Shown: positions 18,631 through 28,407 of the stretch, piece after piece | Layout of the letters: every line of letters starts with the position of its first letter | Numbering within the stretch: the first letter of the stretch is position 1 | NCBI GenBank assembly: GCA_039177505.1 | Contig: JBCDFR010000004.1 | Coordinates: 45,042 to 109,041, forward strand | DNA: 64,000 nt | Direction of reading: 5' to 3' | Origin: JABSQH01 sp039177505 | GTDB lineage: Bacteria; Actinomycetota; Acidimicrobiia; Acidimicrobiales; Ilumatobacteraceae | Position numbers and translations under genes: made by a program | The notes under the pieces: generated by a model | Seen by the model: only the letters and a program-made list of their open reading frames with translations | What the model was told of the DNA's origin: nothing | Database searches by the model: none

Positions 18631-21177
18631 ATGAGTACCTCGTCGACCGCGCTGCTGGCGCGGCGCAGTATTCGCGCCCGACTCGGGCGCACCATCGCCA
18701 TCGCGGTGGCGATCACCGCAGGCGTGTCCTTCGTCGTTGGATCATTCGTGCTCGCCGACAGCTTGCGCGATGTGTTCACCGACCTGTTCGACGAACTCTC
18801 CGAAGATGTCGACCTGCAGGTGCGCAGCGTCCAGGAGTTCGACACCAATGACGCCCGTGAGCCGATCGAGGTCACGCTCGTCGACGAGGTTCGGGCGATC
18901 GACGGCGTCGAGGTCGCCGAGCCCACGCTGACCCGCTACGCCCAGTTGATCAACGACGAAGGCGAAGCCGTGTCACCTGCGGGCGGTCCGACCCTCGGTG
19001 TGTCGTGGGAAGGCGACGCCGGGATTCAAGGTGTCACCATCAGAGAGGGGGTCCCACCCGAGGGCCCCGACGAAGTGGCGATCGACAAGGCCACCGCCGA
19101 CCGCGAGCGGATCTCGATCGGCGACGAGGTGACCTACCTCACCGACACCGGGCAACACACCGGGACGGTGACCGCCACGATCGGACTCGGCGACACCGAC
19201 AGCTTCGGTGGCGCTGCACTCGTGGCGCTCGACCTCGACACCGCACTCGACAAGTTCGGCGCCGATGGCAAGGTCGACACCATCGACATCAAGGTGGCCG
19301 ACGGGGCCGACGTCGCCGCCGTCGAGGCTGAACTCGAGTCGGTGCTCACCAACACGGTTGAAGTGATCACCGGTGAGCAGGTCGCCGAGGAGTCCGCCGA
19401 GGGGGTCAACGAGTTCGTCGACCTGTTCGGGAACGGACTGCTGATCTTTGCCTTCATCACGACGTTCGTGTCGGGCTTCATCATCAACAACGTGTTCCAG
19501 ATCACGATCGGGCAACGCCTGCGCGAGCTGGCGTTGATGCGTGCAGTCGGCGCCTCTGGCCGACAGGTCCGCCGCATGATCGTCGGCGAGGCCCTCATCT
19601 TGGGCATCGTGGCCACGATCCTCGGAGTGTTCGGTGGTCTCGCAGTGGCTCGACTCCTGATCACCGCGTTCAACGCCGCCGGCGCGGGGTTCCCTTCGTC
19701 GGCCACGGTGATCCAACCACGGACGGTCATCATCGCCTTCCTCGTCGGCGTCGGCATCACCATGCTGTCGGTGCTCGTCCCGTCGCGCCGCGCCGCACGC
19801 ATCCCGCCAGTGGCGGCGATGCGGCCCGAGCTGGGCTTCGGGGCACTCGGTCGGCGGCGCTTGATCGGCGGTGTGGTCGTGACCATCGTCGGGCTGGTGA
19901 TGTTCCTCGTCGGGATGTTTGCTCAACCTGGCGGTACCCAAGGGCTGATCTTCTTCGCCGGCGGCGGCGGACTGCTGTTGTTCGTCGGGGTGGCCAGTGT
20001 GTCGTCGACGATTGCCCGCCCCGTCACCCGAGCGATCGGCTGGCCGATCGACAAGTTGTTCAAGGTGCCCGGCGCACTCGCCCGCGAGAACGTGGCCCGC
20101 GCCCCGCGGCGCACGTCGTCGAGCGCGGCGGCGTTGATGATCGGCGTGTCGCTGGTGAGCGCGGCGGCGGTGTTCGCCTCGTCGCTACGGACAACCTTCG
20201 TCGACACGCTGGAGAATGCGATCACCGCTGACTACATCGTCACCGACGACAGTTTCCAGGGCCTCTCCCCTGTGGTCGCGGAAACGTTGGCCGAGGTGCC
20301 CGAACTGTCGGCGGTCACGCCGGTGCGCGGTATCAGCGGCCAGGTCGAGGGCGACACGAAGAGCTTCGGCGCTGTCGACGCGATCGCATTCGAAGAACTC
20401 GTTGACCCCGACCTGCAAGAGGGCACGATCGGTGGACTGAGCGAGAACGGCGTGCTCGTGCACACCGACCCCGCCGGCGACCTCGACCTGGAGATCGGCT
20501 CGGAGGTCGAGGTGCTGTATCAGAACGGCGAGACGTCCACGCTCACCGTCGAGGGCATCTACGGCGATGCCACCTTCGGCAACTGGCTGATCTCGCTCGA
20601 CACGCTCGAGGCGGTCAGCGATGCACCGGCGCGCGACTTCTTCATCATCGGCAAGCTCGCCGACGAGGTCGACGCCGAGACCGGCGACGCTGCTGTCGCT
20701 GCGGCGATTGAGGAGTTCCCGCAGGCCAACCTGCAGACCAACGCCGAGTTCCGCGAGAGTCAAGAGGCGCAGATCAACCAGTTGCTGGTGATCATCTCGC
20801 TGCTGTTGGCCTTCGCCATTGTGATTGCGGTGCTCGGCATCTCGATCACCCTGGCTCTCGGCGTGTTCGAACGGACCCGCGAGATCGGCCTGCTCCGGGC
20901 TGTCGGCATGAATCGCCGGCAGACCCGCCGGTCGATCCGCTGGGAAGCGGTGATCGTGTCGACGTTCGGCGCCATCATCGGCATCGTCCTGGGAACGTTC
21001 CTCGGAGTGGTGCTGTCACTAGCGGTACCCGACGACATCATCAGCAAGCTGGCGTTCAACCCAACGATCACCGTGATCATCCTGATCGGCGGCGTGGTCG
21101 CCGGCCTGCTGGCGGCGCTGTACCCCTCGTTCAAGGCGTCGAACATGGACGTGCTCGACGCCATCGCCACCGAGTAG
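18631..21177 (+). CDS. FtsX/MacB-like ABC transporter permease
   Basis: 848 residues from the ATG at 18631. One N-terminal membrane helix (about 18-40) is followed by a large extracytoplasmic MacB-core-like domain. Two FtsX domains then follow, each with three to four helices (about 265-430 and 740-845), with a second extracytoplasmic domain between them. The LRAVGMNRRQTRRSIRWEA coupling helix in the second FtsX unit and its match LMRAVGASGRQVRRMIVGEA in the first are characteristic. With the ATPase upstream it should form a mechanotransmission-type transporter, for example for lipoproteins or peptides. Substrate unknown. Confidence 0.9.
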   Translation: MSTSSTALLARRSIRARLGRTIAIAVAITAGVSFVVGSFVLADSLRDVFTDLFDELSEDVDLQVRSVQEFDTNDAREPIEVTLVDEVRAIDGVEVAEPTLTRYAQLINDEGEAVSPAGGPTLGVSWEGDAGIQGVTIREGVPPEGPDEVAIDKATADRERISIGDEVTYLTDTGQHTGTVTATIGLGDTDSFGGAALVALDLDTALDKFGADGKVDTIDIKVADGADVAAVEAELESVLTNTVEVITGEQVAEESAEGVNEFVDLFGNGLLIFAFITTFVSGFIINNVFQITIGQRLRELALMRAVGASGRQVRRMIVGEALILGIVATILGVFGGLAVARLLITAFNAAGAGFPSSATVIQPRTVIIAFLVGVGITMLSVLVPSRRAARIPPVAAMRPELGFGALGRRRLIGGVVVTIVGLVMFLVGMFAQPGGTQGLIFFAGGGGLLLFVGVASVSSTIARPVTRAIGWPIDKLFKVPGALARENVARAPRRTSSSAAALMIGVSLVSAAAVFASSLRTTFVDTLENAITADYIVTDDSFQGLSPVVAETLAEVPELSAVTPVRGISGQVEGDTKSFGAVDAIAFEELVDPDLQEGTIGGLSENGVLVHTDPAGDLDLEIGSEVEVLYQNGETSTLTVEGIYGDATFGNWLISLDTLEAVSDAPARDFFIIGKLADEVDAETGDAAVAAAIEEFPQANLQTNAEFRESQEAQINQLLVIISLLLAFAIVIAVLGISITLALGVFERTREIGLLRAVGMNRRQTRRSIRWEAVIVSTFGAIIGIVLGTFLGVVLSLAVPDDIISKLAFNPTITVIILIGGVVAGLLAALYPSFKASNMDVLDAIATE

Positions 21178-21195
21178 CGGCGCCAGACTGGAGCG

Positions 21196-21597
21196 ATGGC
21201 TCTCGACCTTCGCAAACTCGACGACGACGTGCGAGCGTTCCTCACCGAACGCCACCTCGCCACCCTGACGACACTGCGGTCGGATGGGACGCCGCACGTC
21301 GTCGCCGTCGGGTTCAGCTACGACGAAGACGCGGCGGTCGCCCGGGTGATCACCTGGGCGACATCGCAGAAGGCGCTCAACGCACAACGCATGGAGGCCG
21401 CCGGGCTACACGCCGCGGTGTGCCAGGTCGATGGCGGTCGTTGGTTGTCGCTCGAAGGCCCGGTGCGCTTGGTCACCGATGCCGAGGGCGTCAAGCCCGG
21501 GGTAGACGGGTACGCAGCTCGCTACCAACCTCCCAAAGAACGCGACGACCGCGCCGTCGTCGAGATCGACGTGCGACGCATCCTCGGCCGCGGCTAG
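21196..21597 (+). CDS. PPOX-class F420-dependent oxidoreductase
   Basis: 133 residues with the split-barrel pattern RAFLTERHLATLTTLRSDG followed by HVVAVGFSYD, and SQKALNAQRM where other family members have the cofactor-contacting Lys/Arg strand. It belongs to the F420-binding PPOX group. Its TAG stop lies inside the left arm of the large inverted repeat at 21593-21693. Confidence 0.8.
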   Translation: MALDLRKLDDDVRAFLTERHLATLTTLRSDGTPHVVAVGFSYDEDAAVARVITWATSQKALNAQRMEAAGLHAAVCQVDGGRWLSLEGPVRLVTDAEGVKPGVDGYAARYQPPKERDDRAVVEIDVRRILGRG

Positions 21598-21693
21598 CGC
21601 GACATCAGGTGCCAGGCACCAGATGTCGCACAACGACTGATCACGATCACGCGATCGCGACATCTGGTGCCTGGCACCTGATGTCGCGCTAGC
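21593..21693. repeat. REPIN-like inverted repeat, perfect 37-bp arms
   Basis: The left arm (21593-21629) and right arm (21657-21693) are exact reverse complements over 37 bp, with a 27-nt loop. Each arm is itself a near-palindrome centred on GGTGCCAGGCACC, with one mismatch. Two palindromic units in opposite orientation are the layout of REPINs. The outer ends (GCTAGC) contain the TAG stop codons of both convergent genes. The structure would also act as a bidirectional terminator. Confidence 0.9.
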
Positions 21694-22588
21694 CGACGTC
21701 ACGGTTCCAGGGGAGGTCGGCGAGCCAGCGCTGCGCGGCTGGATGCGGATCCATCGGCGTGTCGTCACCATCGCTGCGGAACTGGGGGTCGAGCTTCGGG
21801 TCGAGGTGATACTGGCACCCCTGGCACCAATACAGCACCCGTTGGTGTTCCCCCATTCGGCGAGACTCGACAGTTTCACCGCAGCGGTGACAACGCTGTC
21901 CGGTGCGGCCGTACACTGCGAGGCCTCCGGGCACCGTCGGCGCCGTCACCCGTTGCGCGGTCGCCAGATTGGATCGCAGCATCGACGCCGCGCTGTTGAC
22001 CACCCGTATTGCATCGTGTTCGGACAGTGTGCCGACCCGGGCGTAGGGACTGAGCTCTGTGGCCCACAACACCTCGCAGCGATATACGTTGCCGACACCA
22101 CACGTCACCCGCTGATCGAGCAACACCTCGCCGAGACGTGCTGCTGGTTCGGGGTGGGTGAGCAGCAGGTTGACCACAGCGCCGAGGTCGGTATCCGGCT
22201 TGCACAGGTCGGGGCCGAGACGCCCCATTCCAGGGTGACGGCGCTTGTCGAGGAGGCGGTACGTCTCGACGGTCGGTGCGCTGAAGCACACCGCTAGCCA
22301 ATCGGCGACCTCGATCGCGGCCCGCATTTGGCGGTGCGGACGTCGCCAGCGGTCGCCGTCGCGGTAGAGGTGCCACGAGCCACTCATGCGCATGTGGGTG
22401 TGCAGCACGAGACCATCGTCCCAGATGATCTCCAAGTGTTTGCCGTGACTCTCGACGCGCTCGACGATCCGCCCGGCTTGGGGCACGGGTCCGACGAGGC
22501 GCGGCGCATCGAATCGCAGCATCGGCTTGCCTGCAAGCGCCGTCCGCAGGGCGCTTGCCGCCCGGTGGATCGTATCGCCCTCTGGCAC
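21689..22588 (-). CDS. nei: Endonuclease VIII-like DNA glycosylase (Fpg/Nei family)
   Basis: 299 residues from the GTG at 22588. This start puts Pro-Glu-Gly directly after Met, as the family needs: the N-terminal proline is the Schiff-base nucleophile and Glu3 the general acid. TAGCCT lies 6 nt upstream, supporting a leaderless start here rather than at the ATG 6 bp earlier. The helix-two-turn-helix (DQRVTCGVGNVYRCEVL) and the C-terminal zinc finger (CHRCGE and CQGCQ) are present. It excises oxidised bases. The stop lies in the right arm of the REPIN-like repeat. Confidence 0.92.
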   Translation of the reverse strand: MPEGDTIHRAASALRTALAGKPMLRFDAPRLVGPVPQAGRIVERVESHGKHLEIIWDDGLVLHTHMRMSGSWHLYRDGDRWRRPHRQMRAAIEVADWLAVCFSAPTVETYRLLDKRRHPGMGRLGPDLCKPDTDLGAVVNLLLTHPEPAARLGEVLLDQRVTCGVGNVYRCEVLWATELSPYARVGTLSEHDAIRVVNSAASMLRSNLATAQRVTAPTVPGGLAVYGRTGQRCHRCGETVESRRMGEHQRVLYWCQGCQYHLDPKLDPQFRSDGDDTPMDPHPAAQRWLADLPWNRDVG

Positions 22589-22720
22589 ATCCATAGGCTA
22601 CGACGCCGGCACCATGCAGCGGCGGACCATGCCCGCAATCGCGCCAGCGCGGCCCGCGACGATGAGCGGGCTGGTCAACCGAGTGCTGGCGGGCACCACG
22701 TCCGGCCTACCCTCGGCCCA

Positions 22721-23425
22721 ATGCCCCTCCCGCGTCCCGACCCCAGCGCGGTCAAGGACGGCATCCCATTGTTCATCCCTGCGATTCCGTTTGCTCTCGT
22801 GCTGGGCGTGGCGATCATCGAGTCGGCAATGCCCGACGAGGTCGGCTGGTCGACCAACCTGTTCATCTTCGCCGGCGCCGCTCAGCTCGCCACCGTGAGC
22901 CTCGCCGCCACGTCGACGTGGGTCACGCTCGTGTTGACCGCCGCCGTGATCAACCTGCGGCACGTGATGTACAGCGCAGCCCTCGCGCCGCGCTTCGAGT
23001 CACAACCACGGTGGTTCCGATGGGTCGGGCCGTACTTTCTGATCGACCAGCTCTACGTGTTGTCGTCGGCCGCCGCCGAACGCGACGATGACGACTGGCG
23101 TCGCTATTACCTCTCGGTGGGCACACTCTTCTTCACGTGTTGGATGGGCACGGTAACGATCGGCCTGTTCGTCGGATCCGCGATTCCCGAAGAGTGGCGA
23201 CTCGACGTAGCACCGGCCGTGATGTTCGCGGGACTGGTGATCATCGGCATCACCACTCGCCCAGCCGCGGTCGCCGCACTTGCCGCAGTAGTGACAACAC
23301 TCATCGCCCTCGATGTACCGAACAACGGCGGCATCCTCATCGGAGCGATCGTCGGGGTGTCCGCCGGATATCTCGCCGAACGTGCCATCGATCGCAACGA
23401 CACTTCCGAGGAGCCGGCACGGTGA
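22721..23425 (+). CDS. azlC: AzlC-family branched-chain amino acid exporter subunit
   Basis: 234 residues from the ATG at 22721, with TACCCT 7 nt upstream. Multiple hydrophobic helices and the conserved INLRHVMYSAALAP segment identify AzlC, the large subunit of the AzlCD exporter. It overlaps azlD by 4 bp. The promoter region (about 130 bp) is shared with the divergent nei gene. Confidence 0.9.
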   Translation: MPLPRPDPSAVKDGIPLFIPAIPFALVLGVAIIESAMPDEVGWSTNLFIFAGAAQLATVSLAATSTWVTLVLTAAVINLRHVMYSAALAPRFESQPRWFRWVGPYFLIDQLYVLSSAAAERDDDDWRRYYLSVGTLFFTCWMGTVTIGLFVGSAIPEEWRLDVAPAVMFAGLVIIGITTRPAAVAALAAVVTTLIALDVPNNGGILIGAIVGVSAGYLAERAIDRNDTSEEPAR

Positions 23426-23739
23426 CGACGATCGCCGCCATCACCGCCGTACTCAGCGTCGGCGTGTTGACATACCTGTCGCGAGCCGGACTCATCTTGT
23501 TCCTCGCCGAACGCCCGCTGCCCATGCAGATCCAACGGGCGTTGCGCTACGTCGGGCCCGCTGTGCTGTCAGCGCTGACGGTCACGCTCGTCGCCGGCAG
23601 CGAGGGAGTCGGTGGAGTTGAATTCGCCGAGGTGAGTGCGATCGCCGTCGGTGGGGTCATCGCAGCGCTGACACGCAATCTCATCGCCTCCCTCGTCGTC
23701 GGCATGGCTGCGCTCTGGCTGGTGCTGTTGATCACGTGA
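23422..23739 (+). CDS. azlD: AzlD-family small subunit of branched-chain amino acid exporter
   Basis: 105 residues, GTG start overlapping the azlC stop (GTGA). Four hydrophobic helices and the conserved TYLSRAGLILFL and RALRYVGPAVLSAL segments are the AzlD pattern. It works with AzlC in the cytoplasmic membrane. Confidence 0.88.
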   Translation: MTTIAAITAVLSVGVLTYLSRAGLILFLAERPLPMQIQRALRYVGPAVLSALTVTLVAGSEGVGGVEFAEVSAIAVGGVIAALTRNLIASLVVGMAALWLVLLIT

Positions 23740-23782
23740 ACCGGACGCGTCCGGCAGCCTGAGGCCTTGATCGCTGCAGCGG

Positions 23783-24334
23783 CTAGGGCAGCGCGCCAAC
23801 GTGCGCAAGCGCCAGTCGGATCAGCCGATCGTGCCCAGAGGTCATCTGATCGCGCACATCTTCACTCACCGCTTCCTCCGGCGTGAACCAGGCGAGATCG
23901 AGTGCCTCCTGGGTCGGCTCGCAGTCACCTTCGACGGGGACGACGTAGGCCAGGCTCACGGCGTGGTGACGAGGGTCGTAGAAGCCAGAGCGCTCCGGAT
24001 TGGGGAAATACTCGACGACGGTGAACGGAGACGGGTCGGTGGGGATACGCGGGAGCGCCAACGGACCGAGGTCCTTCTCACAGTGGCGAATGACCGCCTC
24101 ACGAATGCGTTCGCCGAACAACACCCGGCCGGTCACGACCATGCGCGATATCGTGCCGTCGGCGGCAACCCGCAAGAGCAGGCCCACCTCGGTCACCTTG
24201 CCTTGGCCATCGACGCGCACCGGAACCGCATCGACGTACACGATCGGCACGTGCGCACGGACAAGTTCGAGGTCCTCTGGTGACAGCCAGCCGGTCTCGG
24301 TCTCGGTGGTGGCGTCAGCGTCGATCTCGGTCAC
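23783..24334 (-). CDS. NUDIX-hydrolase-like protein (DUF4916 type)
   Basis: 183 residues, GTG start. The fold resembles actinobacterial NUDIX-like DUF4916 proteins: a strand region with VDAVPVRVDGQGKVTEVGLLLR, a Nudix-box-like GRVLFGERIREAVIRHCEKDLG, and the VVEYFPNPERSGFYDPRHHAVSL segment. The box lacks the full GX5EX7REUXEEXGU consensus, so pyrophosphatase activity is uncertain. It is convergent with azlD. Confidence 0.75.
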   Translation of the reverse strand: MTEIDADATTETETGWLSPEDLELVRAHVPIVYVDAVPVRVDGQGKVTEVGLLLRVAADGTISRMVVTGRVLFGERIREAVIRHCEKDLGPLALPRIPTDPSPFTVVEYFPNPERSGFYDPRHHAVSLAYVVPVEGDCEPTQEALDLAWFTPEEAVSEDVRDQMTSGHDRLIRLALAHVGALP

Positions 24335-24374
24335 GGCTGCATGATCCCACGCCGCACCCGCGAACGGGTGGTCA

Positions 24375-25751
24375 TCAGTGGTTGAACGTGGTGGTCGTTC
24401 GCCCCGATCGGGGCAGCGGACTGTCGAGACCGTCGAGGAAGGTCACCGCGGTGCGCAACGAGTCGAGCAGCTTGTCGGCAAGGTCGAGCGACATCCCGTT
24501 GCGCACGACGATGCGCTGCACGACCACATCGGACATGTCGTCGGGCATCGGGTAGGTCGGCACGAGCCAGCCGTCTTCTCGCAACTTGTTCGACAGGTCG
24601 TAGAGATCCCAGTTCTCGGTGTGTCCCTCTGTCATGCGATATGCGAACACCGGGATGTCCGACCCGTGATTCCACAGTGTGAACGGCTCCATCTGACCGA
24701 TCGCCAGCGCTAGATACTCAGCGACGTTACGCGTCGCTGCCTGCACTTCGCGGTAGCCCTCGTGACCGAGACGCAAGAACGCGTAGTACTGCAACAGCAC
24801 CTGTGCGCCCGGTCGCGAGAAGTTGAGAGCGAACGTCGGCATCTCACCGCCGAGGTAGGTGACCTCGAACACGAGGTCTTCGGGGAGCAGCGAGCGGTCA
24901 GCCCATACCACCCAGCCGACGCCCGGATACACGAGGCCGTACTTGTGCCCACTGGTGTTGATCGAGTGCACACGCTCGATGCGGAAGTCCCAGTCGATCT
25001 CGGGTTGCAGAAACGGGGCGATCATCCCGCCGGACGCCGCGTCGACGTGGATCGGAATGTCGAGCCCACGCTCCTGCTCGATGGTGTCGAGGGCCGCGGC
25101 GATCTGCTGTACGGGCTCGTACATACCGGTGTAGGTCACGCCCATGATCGCGACGACGCCGATGGTGTTCTCATCGATGTAGTCACCGATCACGTCGCCG
25201 TCGAGGGTCGGATGATCCGCGCTGATCGGTACGTAGCGCGGCTCGATGTCGAAGTAGTTGGCGAACTTCTCCCAACACACCTGCACCGCTGAGCTCATCA
25301 CGAGGTTCGGCTTGTCGACGGGTTCGCCGGCGGCCTTGCGGGCCTGTTGCCACCGCCGCTTCAACGCCAGGCCCCCGAGCATTGCGGCCTCCGACGATCC
25401 GGTGGTGGAGGTCCCGATCGCCTTCGCCGGATCTGGGGCGTGCCACAAATCAGCAATGATCCGCCAGCATCGTTCCTCGATCTCCGCGGTCGCGGGATAC
25501 TCGTCTTTGTCGATCATGTTCTTGTCGAACACGTCGGCGTACAGCTTCATCGCCATCGGGTCCATCCAGGTGGTGACGAAGGTGGCGAGATTGAGGCGGG
25601 CGTTCCCGTCGAGCATCGCGTCGTCGTGGACCACCTGATACGCCGTCTCAGGCAGCATCGGCGCTTCGCTCAGCTTGTACTTGTGGCGCCGACGTACTTC
25701 CCCACTGCGGGCGAAGATCGGGTTGACCTCGAACTCGTTGCGCTTGCTCAT
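24375..25751 (-). CDS. gadB: Glutamate decarboxylase
   Basis: 458 residues from the ATG at 25751. A group II PLP-dependent decarboxylase: the PLP lysine is Lys270 in NTSGHKYG, the cofactor-binding Asp is in HVDAASGG (236-242), and TGSSEAAML lies near 117-125. Length and N-terminus (EVNPIFARSGEV) match GadB/Gad of bacteria and plants. It converts glutamate to GABA and consumes a proton. It begins 2 bp after the stop of the GGDEF-EAL gene, so it may be the distal gene of that transcript. No GABA antiporter is nearby. Confidence 0.93.
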   Translation of the reverse strand: MSKRNEFEVNPIFARSGEVRRRHKYKLSEAPMLPETAYQVVHDDAMLDGNARLNLATFVTTWMDPMAMKLYADVFDKNMIDKDEYPATAEIEERCWRIIADLWHAPDPAKAIGTSTTGSSEAAMLGGLALKRRWQQARKAAGEPVDKPNLVMSSAVQVCWEKFANYFDIEPRYVPISADHPTLDGDVIGDYIDENTIGVVAIMGVTYTGMYEPVQQIAAALDTIEQERGLDIPIHVDAASGGMIAPFLQPEIDWDFRIERVHSINTSGHKYGLVYPGVGWVVWADRSLLPEDLVFEVTYLGGEMPTFALNFSRPGAQVLLQYYAFLRLGHEGYREVQAATRNVAEYLALAIGQMEPFTLWNHGSDIPVFAYRMTEGHTENWDLYDLSNKLREDGWLVPTYPMPDDMSDVVVQRIVVRNGMSLDLADKLLDSLRTAVTFLDGLDSPLPRSGRTTTTFNH

Positions 25752-25753
25752 CC

Positions 25754-28318
25754 TCAGGGGATGGTAGGCGTTGGATCCGACGGCCAATCGGCTGCGTCGA
25801 GCGGATCCTGCACACGGCTGGGGTGCGACGTCGTGTTCAACCAGGCGATGAAACGCCGGGCGCTCAACGGTCGCGAGATGCAATACCCCTGGGCCACATC
25901 GCACCCGAACGCACGGAGTTGATCGAGCACCTCGTTGTTCTCCACGCCTTCAGCGACGACCTCGAGTCCTAGGTTGTGCCCGAGGTCGATCGTCGAACGC
26001 ACGATCACCTCGTCCTGCTCGTCGATCAGCACGTTGGCCACGAAGCTCCGGTCGATCTTCAGCTCGGCAACGGGGAGACGGCGCAGATAGCTCAGCGACG
26101 AGTAGCCGGTTCCGAAGTCGTCGATCGACATCCGCACGCCGATGTCGTTGAGGTCGGTGATCGTGGATCGCGAGCGAGGTGCATCGCTGAGCAGCGACGA
26201 CTCGGTGATCTCCACGGTGAGGAGTGCAGGATCGACCCCGTGCATCGCTAGATACCCGGCGACACGATCGGGCAGACGCGTGTCGAGGAGGTCGTGCGTC
26301 GACAGGTTGACCGACAGCCCGAGGTAGTACCCGCGGTCGTGGATCTGGCGCAGTGTGCCGATGCCATTGGACAGCATCAGGTCGGTGAGCTGCTTGATCA
26401 GGCCCGTGTCCTCGGCCACCCGCACGAAGTCCGTCGGTGTCACTTCGCCGCGCACAGGGTGGGTCCATCGCACCAATGCCTCGGCGCCGATGACCGTGCC
26501 GGTGGCGAGGTCCAGCTTGGGCTGATAGTGGACATGCAGTCCGTTGCTCTCGATGGCCGCACGGAGATCGCCGAGCATCGACAAACGTGCCGGCGTCCGC
26601 CGGTCGAGTTCGTCGCGGTAGGTCTCGACACCAAGTCGTTGGGTCTTGGCGTTGTACATCGCGATGTCGGCGCGGCGCATCGGCCCAGCGGCATCGGGAT
26701 CATGTTCTTCGAGTTCGGCGACGCCGACACTCGCGGTGACGACGATCTCGAGTCCGTCGAGCGTCACCGGCCGACTCGCCTCTTCGAGGCACAGGTTGGC
26801 AAGCGCCTGCATTTCTTCGTAGCTGTCCCGCCGGGCGATGACTGCAAACTCGTCGCCGGCAAGTCGAGCCATCTTGTCGTCGGGTCCGAGGCGGAGGGTC
26901 ATGCGCCGGGCGAATTCGACGAGGAGCTGGTCGCCGGCGTGATGACCAAGCGTGTCGTTGACTTCTTTGAAACGGTCGAGGTCGAGCATCAACACGAACA
27001 GCACGCCGGAGCGATCGCGCTCTTCGAGGACTTCGATCACGTGCCGCTCGAACGCTGTCCGGTTGGGCAGCCCGGTCAATCCATCGTGGCGCGCCTCGGA
27101 TTCGATCCGTTGGTGCAACATCCCTCGTCGCAAGCTGGACGCCAGCTGCTCGGTGAGGTTCTGCACGCGGGCAACGTCGCCTTCGTTCAGACGAGCCGAC
27201 ACACCAGACCGCCCGGTGATCACGAGCAGGCCAATGACACCGGTCCCATCGGAGATGGGAGAGGTGATGACGCCACCGCCAGTCTTCGGTCTCGCTATTC
27301 CAGAATCAAGGCTGACGAGCTGCGCGCTGTCGGATTCGATCGCCTGGCGCCAGCGCGGGTCGCGGCGACTGCGAGGAGGAGCGGTCAACGGTGGACCGAC
27401 CGATGCCCGCATGACGACTTCTTCATCGACAAACAAGACGAGCAGAGCGACGTCGCAACGGAGCAGGCGGGCCGCCTCAGACACCGCCGCGTCGGCGATC
27501 TCCTGCGGATCCAACGACCGCCCGACACGACCAGTGAATCCGTGGACGGCATCGAGATCCCGCAGCTGCTGATCGATGGCGCCGAACGCCTTCAGCACGT
27601 ACCACAGTGCGCCCACGGGGATCAGGCCCACGAGGACCAGCCACGGCGCGACCAGCGAGAGGGACACCACCATTCCCCCGATTGACGCGTTGACGGCGAA
27701 GAGCCACCACGCCAGCCGGAGCTCGCTGCCCACACGCGTGACGAGGTCGCCTTCATAGCGGCTGATGACAACCGACACCAGCACAGAGGAAATGATGCTG
27801 GGAATGACCAACGCCACTAGGGACGCCGGCACCATGACCGTCGACCCGTCACCCCATCGCCAGATGAATGAGTAGAAGATCAAGTAGGCCGTCGCCAGCT
27901 CAACGGCGAACAGACCCGTATTGAAGATCAGCTTGTGCGCCGCCGGCCGGCGATACACCACGAGCACCACGAACGAGACCGCGAGACGCACCGACAGCGC
28001 CACAGGCGGCGTTAGAAAGACGAGGGACACCGCGAGCGGAACCTCGCTCAACGAGAAGGCGATCGCCTCGCGTCGGAACTGGAAGTGAAAGACCGTCACC
28101 TCGGCGACGGCGAAGCCGAGCGCAACGGCAACGACGATGAGCCAGCCGGATGACCGCATCGGCGCACCAACGTCGGGAGTCAGCACCAACAGCGCAGCAG
28201 ACAGGACGAGCAGGAGCACTGACAGTGCCACCACGTCTCGGTCAGGCCGCGACGGGCTGATCAGTCTCCATGAGCCGCCGGGTGCGGTGTGCGCACCGTC
28301 GTTGTCGGTTGTCCTCAA
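25754..28318 (-). CDS. Membrane GGDEF-EAL cyclic-di-GMP protein with GAF domain
   Basis: 854 residues. Eight or so membrane helices (about 28-245) form an integral-membrane sensory domain, followed by a GAF-like domain (about 255-400), a GGDEF domain (about 405-570) and an EAL domain (about 580-830). The cyclase site reads AGDEF instead of GGDEF, a variant that is often active. The EAL site is intact (GAEALVRW, later DDFGTGYSSL and EGVEN). It may therefore make, degrade or both make and degrade c-di-GMP. gadB follows 2 bp downstream. Confidence 0.92.
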   Translation of the reverse strand: MRTTDNDGAHTAPGGSWRLISPSRPDRDVVALSVLLLVLSAALLVLTPDVGAPMRSSGWLIVVAVALGFAVAEVTVFHFQFRREAIAFSLSEVPLAVSLVFLTPPVALSVRLAVSFVVLVVYRRPAAHKLIFNTGLFAVELATAYLIFYSFIWRWGDGSTVMVPASLVALVIPSIISSVLVSVVISRYEGDLVTRVGSELRLAWWLFAVNASIGGMVVSLSLVAPWLVLVGLIPVGALWYVLKAFGAIDQQLRDLDAVHGFTGRVGRSLDPQEIADAAVSEAARLLRCDVALLVLFVDEEVVMRASVGPPLTAPPRSRRDPRWRQAIESDSAQLVSLDSGIARPKTGGGVITSPISDGTGVIGLLVITGRSGVSARLNEGDVARVQNLTEQLASSLRRGMLHQRIESEARHDGLTGLPNRTAFERHVIEVLEERDRSGVLFVLMLDLDRFKEVNDTLGHHAGDQLLVEFARRMTLRLGPDDKMARLAGDEFAVIARRDSYEEMQALANLCLEEASRPVTLDGLEIVVTASVGVAELEEHDPDAAGPMRRADIAMYNAKTQRLGVETYRDELDRRTPARLSMLGDLRAAIESNGLHVHYQPKLDLATGTVIGAEALVRWTHPVRGEVTPTDFVRVAEDTGLIKQLTDLMLSNGIGTLRQIHDRGYYLGLSVNLSTHDLLDTRLPDRVAGYLAMHGVDPALLTVEITESSLLSDAPRSRSTITDLNDIGVRMSIDDFGTGYSSLSYLRRLPVAELKIDRSFVANVLIDEQDEVIVRSTIDLGHNLGLEVVAEGVENNEVLDQLRAFGCDVAQGYCISRPLSARRFIAWLNTTSHPSRVQDPLDAADWPSDPTPTIP

Positions 28319-28407
28319 GGTCGCTCCTCAACCAGGATCGACCCGGCGGTCCGCGACCCTGCTTGGTCTCTATCGGAGCGGCGACCCCGCTCCTTGAATT
28401 CTGAAGG

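Noticed and set aside
26294..27685. 463-residue plus-strand open frame
   Set aside because: Antisense of the GGDEF-EAL gene; low-stop GC-rich shadow without motifs.
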